Below are positions 33,316 through 41,969 of a DNA stretch of 64,000 nucleotides, piece after piece; within the stretch, counting starts at the first letter, position 1, and each line of letters begins with the position of its first letter. The position numbers and the translations under genes are program-made. Below the pieces are notes generated by a model. The model made no database searches, was not told the origin of the DNA, and was given only the letters and a program-made list of their open reading frames with translations. The DNA comes from Hydrogenophilales bacterium (lineage in GTDB: Bacteria; Pseudomonadota; Gammaproteobacteria; Burkholderiales; Thiobacillaceae), in NCBI GenBank assembly GCA_016703155.1, contig JADJCP010000001.1, forward strand, positions 62,001 through 126,000. The letters run 5' to 3'.

Positions 33316-33414
33316 TTCCCCCTTTGCAAAAGGGGGAACGAGGGGGATTTCTCCAGCCATCGCGTAATGCAGGCGCTGCTAAATCCCCCCTACCCCCCTT
33401 TTTCAAAGGGAAAT
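33316..33414. repeat. About 100-bp hairpin repeat, copy 2
   Basis: Same unit as 33142-33240 in the same orientation, with a few substitutions (AACGAGG for AATGAGG, GCTGCTAAAT for GCCGCAAAAT). A 75-nt spacer divides the two copies. It ends 28 nt before hpnE and may lower read-through from hpnD. Confidence 0.75.
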
Positions 33415-33441
33415 TCAAAGCCATTCCCAAGGTAAGGTGGC

Positions 33442-34710
33442 ATGATCCCCGTCGCCATCATCGGCGGCGGCTGGGCCGGCCTCGCCGCCGCCGTTGAACT
33501 GTCCAGTGCCGGTATTCCGGTCACCCTGTTCGAATCCGCCAAGCAACTCGGTGGTCGCGCCCGTAGCGTCGACTGGAACGGGCTGGCCATCGACAATGGC
33601 CAGCACCTCATGGTCGGCGCCTATAGCGAAACGCTGCGCCTGATGTCCCGGCTGGGCACCTTGAACAGCCTCGACAGGCGGGCACTCGATCTGCGCGTAC
33701 CGGGCTTTCGCCTGACCCTGCCGCGTCTGCCGGCACCGCTGCACCTGGCCGCCGGATTGCTCGCGGCGCGCGGTTTGTCGGCGAAGGAAAAAAAATCCGC
33801 CGTCGATTTCATGCAAGCCTTGAAGCGTTGCGGCTACCGACTCGAACGGGACATCGCCGTCAGCGTCCTGCTCGACCAGCAGCGCCAACCCGCCAATCTG
33901 GTGGCCAGGCTCTGGGAGCCGCTGTGTGTCGCGGCGCTCAATACACCGCTCGATGCCGCGTCGGCCCAGGTCTTCTGCAATGTCCTGCGCGACAGCCTGG
34001 CGGGTTCTCGCGCCGACAGCGACTTGGTCTTCAATCGCAGCGAACTGGGCGCGCTGTTTCCGGACGCCGCCGAAACCTTCATCACCCGGCATGGCGGCTC
34101 GGTGCATCTCGGCGTCAAGGTCGACGTGCTGCGCCACGCAGCGTCGGGCTACCGCCTCGACGGCCCGGATCGGAATGCCGGGAAGGTCATCGTCGCGGTG
34201 CATCCGGCGAGATTGCCCGCCGTCCTGGGCGATCTGCCGAAACTGGCAGCGACGCTGGAGGCCGTCGCCGGCTATGCCTGGCAACCCATCCTGACCCTCT
34301 GGCTGCGCTTCGACCAGGCCATTCCTTTGCCCTTTCCCATGCTTGGCCTCGGTCCGGGACAAGCCCCCTGGGTCTTCGACCGCAACGACCAGGCGCCCGG
34401 TCTACTTTCCATCGTCATCAGCGCCGAGGGGCCGCATCTGTCGATGCCGCCGGAAGCACTCAGAGAACGATGCCTCGCCCTGCTGCGCGCGGAGATCGGC
34501 CCGCTGCCGACGTTGCGCGACTGGAAGATCATTACCGAAAAGCGCGCCACCTTCGCTTGCACGCCAGGCATGTACCGCCCGGACAACCGCACCGACCTGC
34601 CCGGTCTCTATCTGGCCGGGGACTATACCGAGGCGGCCTATCCGGCGACGCTCGAAGGCGCGGTGCGCAGCGGCGTAAAATGCGCCCGATTACTTATGGA
34701 TAGCCTATGA
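33442..34710 (+). CDS. hpnE: Hydroxysqualene dehydroxylase HpnE
   Basis: The 422-residue FAD-dependent amine-oxidase-like enzyme reduces hydroxysqualene to squalene for hopanoids. The N-terminal VAIIGGGWAGLAAAVELS binds FAD, followed by LFESAKQLGGRARSVDW; the C-terminal LYLAGDYTEAAYPATLEGAVRSG is the second FAD motif. It is third in hpnC-hpnD-hpnE, after two repeat units. No squalene-hopene cyclase gene is in the window. Confidence 0.93.
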   Translation: MIPVAIIGGGWAGLAAAVELSSAGIPVTLFESAKQLGGRARSVDWNGLAIDNGQHLMVGAYSETLRLMSRLGTLNSLDRRALDLRVPGFRLTLPRLPAPLHLAAGLLAARGLSAKEKKSAVDFMQALKRCGYRLERDIAVSVLLDQQRQPANLVARLWEPLCVAALNTPLDAASAQVFCNVLRDSLAGSRADSDLVFNRSELGALFPDAAETFITRHGGSVHLGVKVDVLRHAASGYRLDGPDRNAGKVIVAVHPARLPAVLGDLPKLAATLEAVAGYAWQPILTLWLRFDQAIPLPFPMLGLGPGQAPWVFDRNDQAPGLLSIVISAEGPHLSMPPEALRERCLALLRAEIGPLPTLRDWKIITEKRATFACTPGMYRPDNRTDLPGLYLAGDYTEAAYPATLEGAVRSGVKCARLLMDSL

Positions 34711-35456
34711 CACCCGAAATCAAATCCCTGCAAGGCCGCGTCATCCTGGTCACCGGCGCCGGCCAGGGCCTCGGCCGCGCGACCGCGCTGGCCTGCGCCC
34801 GTGCCGGTGCCACCGTGATCCTGCTCGGCAAGACCAGCGCCAAACTGGAAGCGGTCTACGACGCGATCATCGCCGCCGGCGGCGCCCTGCCCGCCATCTT
34901 TCCCATGGATCTGGACGCCTCGGCGGACCACGACTTCGAGATCATGGCCCAGGCCATCGCCGGGCAACTGGCACGGCTCGATGGCATCGTCCACTGTGCC
35001 TCCGCCTTCGAGCCGCCCAGCCCCCTGGCCATCCAGTCGGTCGCCGCCTGGCAGGAACAGATGCAGGTCAACTGCATCGCCCCATTCGCCATCAACAAGC
35101 ATTGCGAGCGCCTCCTGAAGTCCTCGCCCGACGCCTCGGTGATCCTCATCGGCGAGAGCCACGGCCATGCGCCCGCCGCCTACTGGGGCGGCCTGGCCGC
35201 TTCGAAGGCCGCGCTGGAAGCCTATTTCAAGGTCCAGGCCGCGGAATGGTCCGATCTGCCCAGGCTGCGCATCAACCTGGTCATCCCCGGGCCCATCGCC
35301 ACGCCGCAGCGCGCCAGAACCCACCCCGGCGAGGACCGCTCGCTACTACCCACGCCGGAAACCCTGGCTGAAGACCTGCTGCGCCTGCTCGGCCCGGACA
35401 GCCGCGACATCCGCGGCCAGTTGATACTCTGGAAGGAACCTGGCGCCACGCTATAG
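34707..35456 (+). CDS. YciK-type short-chain dehydrogenase lacking the usual Tyr
   Basis: A 249-residue Rossmann protein with VTGAGQGLGRATALACA (cofactor loop) and the structural HCASAF and NCIAPF motifs. Where SDRs carry YxxxK, this one reads GGLAASK after YWG, so Leu replaces the catalytic Tyr when aligned to E. coli YciK (NWGAYAASK, from memory). The Lys remains. Redox activity is therefore uncertain. It overlaps the hpnE stop by 4 nt and is co-transcribed with the squalene genes, though a role there is not established. Confidence 0.8.
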   Translation: MTPEIKSLQGRVILVTGAGQGLGRATALACARAGATVILLGKTSAKLEAVYDAIIAAGGALPAIFPMDLDASADHDFEIMAQAIAGQLARLDGIVHCASAFEPPSPLAIQSVAAWQEQMQVNCIAPFAINKHCERLLKSSPDASVILIGESHGHAPAAYWGGLAASKAALEAYFKVQAAEWSDLPRLRINLVIPGPIATPQRARTHPGEDRSLLPTPETLAEDLLRLLGPDSRDIRGQLILWKEPGATL

Positions 35457-35597
35457 GCTGGCCCCGTCGCGTCCAGCCTTTCGTCGCTGCGCTGGTGCCA
35501 AACCAACCTTTGGTCATAATCGTATAACTTTTGGCCCGATAGCGAACTCGGACAGGCCTGTCCATAATTCCCGCCAGAATTCCGATACGGGGCGAGC

Positions 35598-37742
35598 GTG
35601 GAAAAACATATCGGGGAGGATAGCTTCATCTGGCTGGTGGGCAGCCTGTGCCGGCTGCATGGCCTGCCTTGGGACGAAGCCTTGGTGCACGGCCAATATA
35701 TCGCACCGCTGGGCTTGCCGGCCTTGCACCGCGCCCTCGACGAACTGGGCCTTAGCGTCCGCGAGCAAGCGCTCGGCGGCAAGCGCGCCAAGCCGCCGCT
35801 GCCGCCCTTCATCGCCTTCGAACGCGAGCCAAGCGCCAACAAAGTCGGCGCCGATTCCGCCACCCCCGCCCTGGTCACCGGCGTGCTCATCGTCCAGACC
35901 GACGCCGAACGCATCCTTTTCTTTACTGCCGGCTCGGACACTCCGGAAACCCTGAGCCATGCCGACTTCCTGGCGCGCTTCGAGCCGCACGTCCTCAAGG
36001 TCGAACGCAAACCCGCGGCCAACGGCCAACTCGCCGACCCCGCCGACACCCTCATCGGCCGCCCGGCCTTCGGCTTCAAGTGGTTCATCCCCGAATTGAT
36101 GAAGCACAAGCGCATCTGGCGCGACGTGCTGCTTGCATCACTGGCCATCCAGCTCCTCGGCCTGGGCCTGCCCATCTTCACCCAGATCGTCATCGACAAG
36201 GTCGTCGTCCACCAGACCTATTCCACCCTCCAGGTGGTCGGCGCCGGCATGGCCCTGTTCATGGCCTTTTCCGCCGTCATGTCCTGGCTGCGCCAATATC
36301 TGCTCATCCATACCGGCAACCGGGTGGACGCCGTCCTCGGCGCATCAGTCTTCCGCCACCTGTTCCGCCTGCCGCATGCCTACATCCAGGCCCGGCCCAC
36401 CGGCACTCTTGTCGCCCGCCTGCAAGGCATCGAGACCATTCGCGAATTCATCACCGGCGCCGCCGTCAGCCTCATCCTCGACTTGCCCTTCATGCTGCTG
36501 TTCCTGACCGTGATGGCCTTCTACAGTTGGCAGCTCACCCTCATCGCCCTGGCCCTGCTGGCCTTGGTCGCCGTTTTGAGTCTGCTCGTCACGCCACTTT
36601 TCAGGGAACGTCTCGACCGCCAGTTCCTCACCGGCGCGCGCAACCAGGCCTTCCTCACCGAATACATCGGCGGCATGGAGACGGTGAAATCCCTGCAAAT
36701 GGAGCCCAGGCTGGAACAGCGCTACGGCGACTATCTGGGCGACTACCTCAAGGCCGGCTTCGCCACCCGCCAACTCGGCAACACCTACAACACCCTGGCC
36801 ACCACTATGGAACAGGCGCAAAGCCTGGGCATCCTGGTCATGGGCGCCTTACTCGTCATGCGCGCCGACGGCTTCACCGTGGGCATGCTGGTCGCCTTCC
36901 AGATGTTCGCCGGACGGCTCAGCCAGCCCGTGCTCCGGTTGGTCGGCCTGTATCAGCAGTTCCAGCAGACCCAGGTCGCCGTCCAGCGCCTGGCCGACAT
37001 CATGGACGCCCCGCGCGAACCCTACGCCCTCGCCCCCAGTCGGCCCTTGGGCGGACCGGGACGCATCGAGGCCCTGGGCCTGGGCTTCCGCTACTCCGAG
37101 GCGCACCCCTGGCTCTATCGCCAGCTCGACCTCGTCATCCCGCCCGGCAAGGCCGTCGCCATCATGGGGCCATCCGGCTGCGGCAAGAGCACCCTGGCCA
37201 AGCTGCTGCAAGGCTTCTACATGCCTCAGGAAGGCCGCCTGAAACTGGACGGCATCGACACCCGGCACCTGGCCGCCAATGAACTGCGCCAGTACTTCGG
37301 CGTCGTCCCCCAGGAAACTGTGCTGTTCTCCGGCACTATCTACGACAACCTGGTCGCCGCCCACTCCACCGCCAGCCTTGACGACGTGGTCATGGCCTGC
37401 AAGATGGCGGAAATCCACGATGTCATCGAACAACTGCCCCAGGGCTACCAGACCCCCATTGGTGAACGCGGCGCTGGGTTATCGGGCGGCCAGAAGCAAC
37501 GCCTGGCCATCGCCCGCGCCCTGCTCAAGCGGCCCCGGATACTCATCTTCGACGAAGCCACAAGCAACCTGGACGGGCCGACCGCCGAAGCCTTCGCCCG
37601 CACCGTCAACCAACTGCGGGGCACGGCGACGCTGCTGTTCATTGCGCATCAATTGCCGAGGGGGTTGGAGGTGGATGGGATGATCGATTTGGGGCCGAGG
37701 ACGGTGAGCACCGCCCAAGTCCGGGCCGGAGGTCAGGCGTGA
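35598..37742 (+). CDS. Type I secretion ATPase/permease with C39-like domain
   Basis: The 714-residue protein is an HlyB/RtxB-like inner-membrane exporter for RTX-type or other large substrates. Residues 1-130 form a C39-like domain with no catalytic Cys, as in HlyB. The membrane domain (about 155-440) is followed by an ATPase with Walker A GPSGCGKST (about 524), signature LSGGQKQRLAIARAL (about 628) and Walker B ILIFDEATS. It starts with GTG. No intact HlyD adaptor, TolC or RTX substrate is next to it; only fragments occur within the next 5 kb. The last 25 codons switch to TTG, GGG and AGG codons unlike the rest. Confidence 0.9.
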   Translation: MEKHIGEDSFIWLVGSLCRLHGLPWDEALVHGQYIAPLGLPALHRALDELGLSVREQALGGKRAKPPLPPFIAFEREPSANKVGADSATPALVTGVLIVQTDAERILFFTAGSDTPETLSHADFLARFEPHVLKVERKPAANGQLADPADTLIGRPAFGFKWFIPELMKHKRIWRDVLLASLAIQLLGLGLPIFTQIVIDKVVVHQTYSTLQVVGAGMALFMAFSAVMSWLRQYLLIHTGNRVDAVLGASVFRHLFRLPHAYIQARPTGTLVARLQGIETIREFITGAAVSLILDLPFMLLFLTVMAFYSWQLTLIALALLALVAVLSLLVTPLFRERLDRQFLTGARNQAFLTEYIGGMETVKSLQMEPRLEQRYGDYLGDYLKAGFATRQLGNTYNTLATTMEQAQSLGILVMGALLVMRADGFTVGMLVAFQMFAGRLSQPVLRLVGLYQQFQQTQVAVQRLADIMDAPREPYALAPSRPLGGPGRIEALGLGFRYSEAHPWLYRQLDLVIPPGKAVAIMGPSGCGKSTLAKLLQGFYMPQEGRLKLDGIDTRHLAANELRQYFGVVPQETVLFSGTIYDNLVAAHSTASLDDVVMACKMAEIHDVIEQLPQGYQTPIGERGAGLSGGQKQRLAIARALLKRPRILIFDEATSNLDGPTAEAFARTVNQLRGTATLLFIAHQLPRGLEVDGMIDLGPRTVSTAQVRAGGQA

Positions 37743-38149
37743 TGATCGTGGCGCCCAAGACCTTCCGCGATGTAGGTCAGCACCAAGGTATTCAGCGACA
37801 CCCCTTCAGCCTTGGCCCGTGTGGTCAGTTGCGCGTGGACCGACTTAGGCACGCGGGCAACGAACTTGCCGGATACGTTCGGTACTTCCGCGTCGACCGG
37901 CCGGAAGGACGGGGCTGGAATCGCACGGCCCATATCGGCCAGCGCCGATACCACCGCACTAAACGCATCGCGTCCATTGGCTACCGCCTCGGCTTCGGTT
38001 TCGCCATCCGACATGCAGCCCGGCAGGTCGGGGAAAGTAATCAAGAATCCGCCGCCGTCCTCGGCCGACAGAGGGCTGACGATATGCGTATAGGCCTCGA
38101 AGGGATACGGTGGACTGATGCGCGGAATGACCTTAACCCAATCGTTCAT
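37739..38149 (-). CDS. hicB: HicB-type antitoxin
   Basis: A 136-residue antitoxin. The N-terminal half has the partial RNase H-like HicB fold (GGFLITFPDLPGCMSDGETEAEAVANG), which masks HicA. The C-terminal half (FVARVPKSVHAQLTTRAKAEGVSLNTLV) is a ribbon-helix-helix DNA-binding domain that would repress the operon. The start overlaps the hicA stop by 4 nt. Its own stop overlaps the stop of the convergent type I secretion gene. Confidence 0.93.
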
Positions 38150-38391
38150 TGCTCGGACTCCTTTACCTTGTCGCATAACGCCACGAATTGGCGAACATAT
38201 ATGGGCTTGACAGGCCGATGCGCCGGAACGCTGACGACATCCGCCACCCCCGCATGCGAGAACACATGATGACTGCCGCCTTCGCAGCGAACATCCATCC
38301 CCAACCGACGCGCCACGGTCTGCATCTGCTCGATACGCCAATCAAGCGGATGACGGCGCATGGATTCGAGCAATTTAGTGGCGGCACTCAT
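38146..38391 (-). CDS. hicA: HicA-type mRNA interferase toxin
   Basis: An 81-residue toxin with a dsRBD-like fold. The catalytic His lies in CEGGSHHVFSH, and the ending VSVPAHRPVKPIYVRQFVALC matches the family. Order toxin then antitoxin with a 4-nt overlap is typical. It stands at the border between the secretion gene and the RAYT cluster. Confidence 0.93.
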   Translation of the reverse strand: MSAATKLLESMRRHPLDWRIEQMQTVARRLGMDVRCEGGSHHVFSHAGVADVVSVPAHRPVKPIYVRQFVALCDKVKESEQ

Positions 38392-38476
38392 GTAGGATTG
38401 ATACTACATGCGACATCATGCGTCAAGCGCCATGGCCGTATGGCTTGGAATGGCGTGAGAGTCTTGAGCGGGCCAA

Positions 38477-39310
38477 AAAGGGTCAGTGTCGGATTAATTT
38501 CTGAACCGAGCCAATAACACTATGCCACGCCGCCCCCGAATCCAACTCCCCGGCCTGCCCCTGCACCTCGTGCACGTGGTGTCAATCGGGAGCCGTGTTT
38601 CTTCGCCGAAGAGGATTATCACTGTTACCTCCATTGGCTGAAGAAATCGGCTGCCGATTATCACTGCGCCCTCCACGCCTACGTCCTGATGACCAATCAC
38701 GTTCACTTGCTGGTCACGCCGGAGACACCCGAAGGGCCCAGCCGTCTCATGCAATCGGTCGGCCGCCGGTATGTGCAATACATCAACCGGACTTACAAGC
38801 GTACCGGCACGTTGTGGGAAGGCCGTATCAAATCCAGCGTCGTGCAGGAAGCTCATTACTTCCTGCTTTGCTCGCGTTATATCGAACTCAACCCGGTCCG
38901 GGCCGGCATGGTCGCCGATCCGGGCTTGTATCGCTGGTCAAGTTACCGGCACAACGGTCTGAGCCTGACCGATGAACGACTGACCCCGCATGCCGAATAT
39001 CTGGCGTTGGGGGCATCCGGTCAAGACAGGATTGCTCACTACCGATCGCTGTTTCGGCCTCAACTGGACGAAGAAGCGCTACCGGACATCCGCTTGGCGT
39101 TGAGCCAGGGCCAGCCCTTGGGAAACAGCCGTTTTCGTGAAGCGCAGTGCAAAGCCGTGGGAGTAAGGCAAACCCAGGCGAGACGGGGGAGACCCACGAA
39201 ATCGATCAGCGATGCGATTGGCATCGACGGCGAGCAAACGGGTTTTGGATTTTGATGATGAATACCGGGGAGAAACGAATGTGGGAATACAAATCAACAC
39301 TGACCCCTTT
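38477..39310 (+). mobile_element. RAYT element 1 with terminal inverted repeats
   Basis: The left end reads AAAGGGTCAGTGTCGG, and the right end CAACACTGACCCCTTT is close to its reverse complement. Between them is a RAYT gene (38522-39255). Left end, gene and right end recur at 39928-40680, and the left end again at 41927. Confidence 0.8.
38522..39255 (+). pseudogene. REP-associated tyrosine transposase, copy 1, frame-broken
   Basis: A Y1-type transposase that cuts and moves REP hairpins. The catalytic HUH-like motif NHVHLLV, the Tyr-containing FLLCSRYIELNPVRAGMV and WEGRIKSSVV are present. The frame is lost near 38571, where CACGTGGTG replaces CAACGCGGTG of copy 2. The rest reads through to KQTGFGF-type ends. 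It retains the WSSYRHN segment that copy 2 has lost. Probably inactive unless the break is an error. Confidence 0.85.
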
Positions 39311-39324
39311 TGTGTTAATGCCGA

Positions 39325-39896
39325 GTGCCTCTTGTTATTACGCTATTGGTTTGTATGCCTCTTGTGGCTTTTTTTTCTTGTTCGCGCAACGTGATATGGC
39401 AAGAAGAAGTGAAGCTGAGCACCCGGGCGAAACCATCACCATAGAGCGTGAAGTCAAGCACAAGGTGGCGGCGCAGCCTGGCCGCATGGGCAGGGCTCCA
39501 TTCCGATGGAGCACCTCATCCGCCTTCAGATACCCGGCACAGACTGGCCAGATCATCGAGTGGCGCTCGACAAAACTTGGGCCTAGGGGAACTTATGCAG
39601 AGCTACCACTGGTACTGGATATCAGCGCGAACAAGACTTGGTACGTTTTCACCAAGATCGCGATCAATGAGGGTTGTCGTCGGTATGTGAAGTACCAGTT
39701 TCAAAACGGTGTGTGGACGGAACCCATGTTGACTGAGGCCATTGAGCCCCATCCGACGAATCTGTTCCTGGCGGCGGGAAGTAACGAAATAGAGGGGCTC
39801 ATTTCACTTGTGGAGAAAGCCCGAGAGAACTCAAGTTCTGGATATACACCAGATCTTAAGCAGGTTGGCCCCAAACGAGTTATTTGCGGTTACTGA
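39325..39896 (+). pseudogene. Lipoprotein-like gene, paralogue of 41126-41851, frame-broken
   Basis: Reading from a GTG at 39325 gives a hydrophobic stretch and a lipobox-like VAFFSC, then RNVIWQEEVKL. After a shift near 39420 the frame continues GETITIEREVKHK to ICGY at 39896. The pattern WxEEVxL...IxxER...IxW...LPLVLDI...YQF...W is shared with the lipoprotein gene at 41126. The basic n-region of a signal peptide is missing, probably cut off by RAYT element 1, whose end is 15 nt upstream. Function unknown; the family is not one I recognise. Confidence 0.55.
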
Positions 39897-39927
39897 AGCA
39901 GTAATTTTCAAACTCAGCGGGTCCAAT

Positions 39928-40680
39928 AAGGGGTCAGTGTCGGATTGATTTCTGAACCGAGCCAATAACACTATGCCACGCCGCCACCGAATCCAACTCC
40001 CCGGCCTGCCCCTGCACCTCGTGCAACGCGGTGTCAATCGGGAGCCATGTTTCTTTGCCGAAGAGGATTATCACTGTTACCTCCATTGGCTGAAGAAATC
40101 GGCTGCCGATTATCACTGCGCCCTCCATGCCTACGTCCTGATGACCAATCACGTTCACTTGCTGGTCACGCCGGAGACACCCGAAGGGCCCAGCCGTCTC
40201 ATGCAATCGGTCGGCCGCCGGTATGTGCAATACATCAACCGGACTTACAAGCGTACCGGCACGTTGTGGGAAGGCCGTATCAAATCCAGCGTCGTGCAGG
40301 AAGCTCATTACTTCCTGCTTTGCTCGCGTTATATCGAACTCAACTCGGTCCGGGCCGGCATGGTCGCCGATGTGGCGTTGGGGGCATCCGGTCAAGACAG
40401 GATTGCTCACTACCGATCGCTGTTTCGGCCTCAACTGGACAAAGAAGCGCTACCGGACATCCGCTTGGCGTTGAGCCATGGCCAGCCCTTGGGAGATAGC
40501 CGTTTTCGTGAAGCGCAGTGCAAAGCCGTGGGAGGAAGGCAAACCCAGGCGAGACGGGGGAGACCCACAAAATCGATCAGCGATGCGATTGGCATCGACG
40601 GCGAGCAAACGGGTTTTGGATTTTGATGATGAATACCAGGAAGAAACGAGTGCGGGAATACAAATCAACACTGACCCCTT
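39928..40680 (+). mobile_element. RAYT element 2 with terminal inverted repeats
   Basis: Left end AAGGGGTCAGTGTCGG and right end CAACACTGACCCCTT bracket the gene at 39973-40626. The whole element is nearly identical to element 1 apart from an internal deletion of about 80 nt, so the two arose by recent duplication or transposition. Confidence 0.82.
39973..40626 (+). CDS. REP-associated tyrosine transposase, copy 2
   Basis: A 217-residue RAYT with an open frame from MPRRHRIQLPGLPLHLVQRG to QTGFGF. NHVHLLV (the metal-binding His pair) and the Tyr in FLLCSRYIEL are present. Compared with copy 1, about 28 residues including WSSYRHN are missing in frame after GMVAD, and NPVRAG became NSVRAG. The lost segment is conserved in the family, so activity is doubtful despite the open frame. 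Confidence 0.88.
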   Translation: MPRRHRIQLPGLPLHLVQRGVNREPCFFAEEDYHCYLHWLKKSAADYHCALHAYVLMTNHVHLLVTPETPEGPSRLMQSVGRRYVQYINRTYKRTGTLWEGRIKSSVVQEAHYFLLCSRYIELNSVRAGMVADVALGASGQDRIAHYRSLFRPQLDKEALPDIRLALSHGQPLGDSRFREAQCKAVGGRQTQARRGRPTKSISDAIGIDGEQTGFGF

Positions 40681-40682
40681 CT

Positions 40683-40930
40683 GTGGGAAGACCGATCACG
40701 ACAGGCAGTCAAGCTATCGTTCCCTGTTCCGAACCGAACTCGATGAAGAGGCCATCACCGACATCCGCTTGGCGCTGGCCCAAGGTCAGCCGTTGGGGAA
40801 CGACCGATTCAGCGAAACGCTATGCAAGGCGGCTGGGATAAGGCGAACCCAGGCGTGCCGAGGACGGCCCGCAAAACCAACCGACGGAGCATCGGGTTTG
40901 GATGGGAAACAAACGGGCTTTGGATTTTGA
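40683..40930 (+). pseudogene. RAYT C-terminal fragment
   Basis: Reads SSYRSLFRTELDEEAITDI through RGRPAKPTDG to KQTGFGF, matching the last 70 or so residues of copies 1 and 2 but with many substitutions, so it is an older copy. It follows element 2 directly; the first 25 codons upstream in this frame come from element 2. Only a remnant. Confidence 0.8.
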
Positions 40931-40975
40931 TGATGAATATCAGGGAGAAGCGCATGAATATAAACAAATCGACAC

Positions 40976-41033
40976 TGACCCCTTTTGACACTTTTGACAG
41001 ACCCCTTTTGACACCAGACCCCTTTTGACACCA
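40976..41033 (+). repeat. Short direct repeats, GACCCCTTTTGACAC type
   Basis: GACCCCTTTTGACACCA occurs twice head to tail (41000-41016 and 41017-41033), with a third, partial copy at 40976-40991. The core equals the right end of the RAYT elements. These look like leftover element ends or REP units stacked by repeated insertion. Confidence 0.8.
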
Positions 41034-41040
41034 ATCGCCC

Positions 41041-41133
41041 AAGGGGTTTGCGGTGGATGGGGTGGTCAAATTGGGAGGCATCGGTATACCTGACCATCAG
41101 ATGCATTCGCTAAAAGAGGTAGCGCATGAATAA
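41041..41133 (+). pseudogene. C-terminal tail of a second type I secretion ATPase
   Basis: The frame KGFAVDGVVKLGGIGIPD to HSLKEVAHE and stop resembles the extreme C-terminus of HlyB-type ATPases (GLxVDxVxxLG), and aligns with GLEVDGMIDLG at the end of the intact gene at 35598-37742. It begins right after the RAYT-type repeats and overlaps the next ATG by 8 nt. I infer that an upstream ATPase gene was removed and that the lipoprotein gene was once coupled to it. Confidence 0.55.
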
Positions 41134-41851
41134 GAATATTTTCAAATTGCAACGAACCACATGGCTGGCTCAAACAAGGTTATTAGCTACCTTGATGCTG
41201 CTCGGCATGACACCGAGCTTGATCACCGCATGTGATTTGATCAATCGAACCACATGGAAAGAAGAGGTACTGCTTCACGACGGAAATAAGCTGATCGTTG
41301 AGCGGTCAGTTGTGAGAAAGGGTAGGCGTGAAATTGGCCAGAGTCCACCCATTGGCCATCAGCGCTTGACATTTGTGCTTTCAGGAGATGGCGAAGAAAT
41401 TACCTGGAAAGACCCTTTCAGCGAAGAACTGGGTAGTGCCAATTTTCTACCCATGATGCTCGAAATTCATAAAGGGGCGGTCTATTTAGTCGCAAATCCA
41501 GCCGGATGTCTGTCATACAACAAATGGGGCAGGCCTAATCCGCCTTACGTTGTCTTAAAATATCATAGAAATAAATGGGTTCGCATACCATTGGCTGAGT
41601 TGCCTGGTGAATTGGTTCGCCCTAATTTAATAATTTCATCTCCTGATGAAGAGGCAAGGCGTGTTGGGGATGGGATCGTAACGGCTAAACAAATTCAAAA
41701 AATAAACACAGGATACAAGCAGCCTGAGAACAAAACGATTCTGCGGACGCCGGTTGTGGTTAATTGCGAGCCGATGGTGCACTACAAATGTGGCTGGGTT
41801 GGCACAAGGCCAGATGGCACGTTCGATCGCGAATTTATGGATCGTATGTAA
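41126..41851 (+). CDS. Probable lipoprotein of unknown function
   Basis: A 241-residue protein with a basic, then hydrophobic N-terminus and a lipobox ending LITAC, so it should be lipidated at Cys36. The mature part begins INRTTWKEEVLL and is related to the broken gene at 39325-39896. Codon use and lower GC differ from the housekeeping genes, suggesting transfer. The start overlaps the ATPase tail by 8 nt, and a truncated gene follows at 41886. The context suggests a partner of a type I secretion substrate, but that is inference. No known family recognised. Confidence 0.65.
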   Translation: MNKNIFKLQRTTWLAQTRLLATLMLLGMTPSLITACDLINRTTWKEEVLLHDGNKLIVERSVVRKGRREIGQSPPIGHQRLTFVLSGDGEEITWKDPFSEELGSANFLPMMLEIHKGAVYLVANPAGCLSYNKWGRPNPPYVVLKYHRNKWVRIPLAELPGELVRPNLIISSPDEEARRVGDGIVTAKQIQKINTGYKQPENKTILRTPVVVNCEPMVHYKCGWVGTRPDGTFDREFMDRM

Positions 41852-41885
41852 TAGGTAATTTAATTTAAACACGGGAGAAACAATC

Positions 41886-41954
41886 ATGGCAACGACACGC
41901 GAATACGCGCTGATGGCAAAGGCGATAAGGGGTCAGTGTCGAATTGATTTCTGA
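41886..41954 (+). pseudogene. 5' stub of a gene cut by RAYT element 3
   Basis: A clear ribosome site (GGGAGA) precedes MATTREYALMAKA, after which the sequence enters the RAYT left end (AAGGGGTCAGTGTCG at 41928) and stops. The 13 native residues look like the start of a real protein, third in the order ATPase tail, lipoprotein, this gene. The remaining part is not seen in the window. Confidence 0.5.
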
Positions 41955-41969
41955 ACTGAGTCAATAACC

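Noticed and set aside
33142..33414. CRISPR array
   Set aside because: Only two units of about 100 bp with one spacer, each an internal hairpin; no cas genes.
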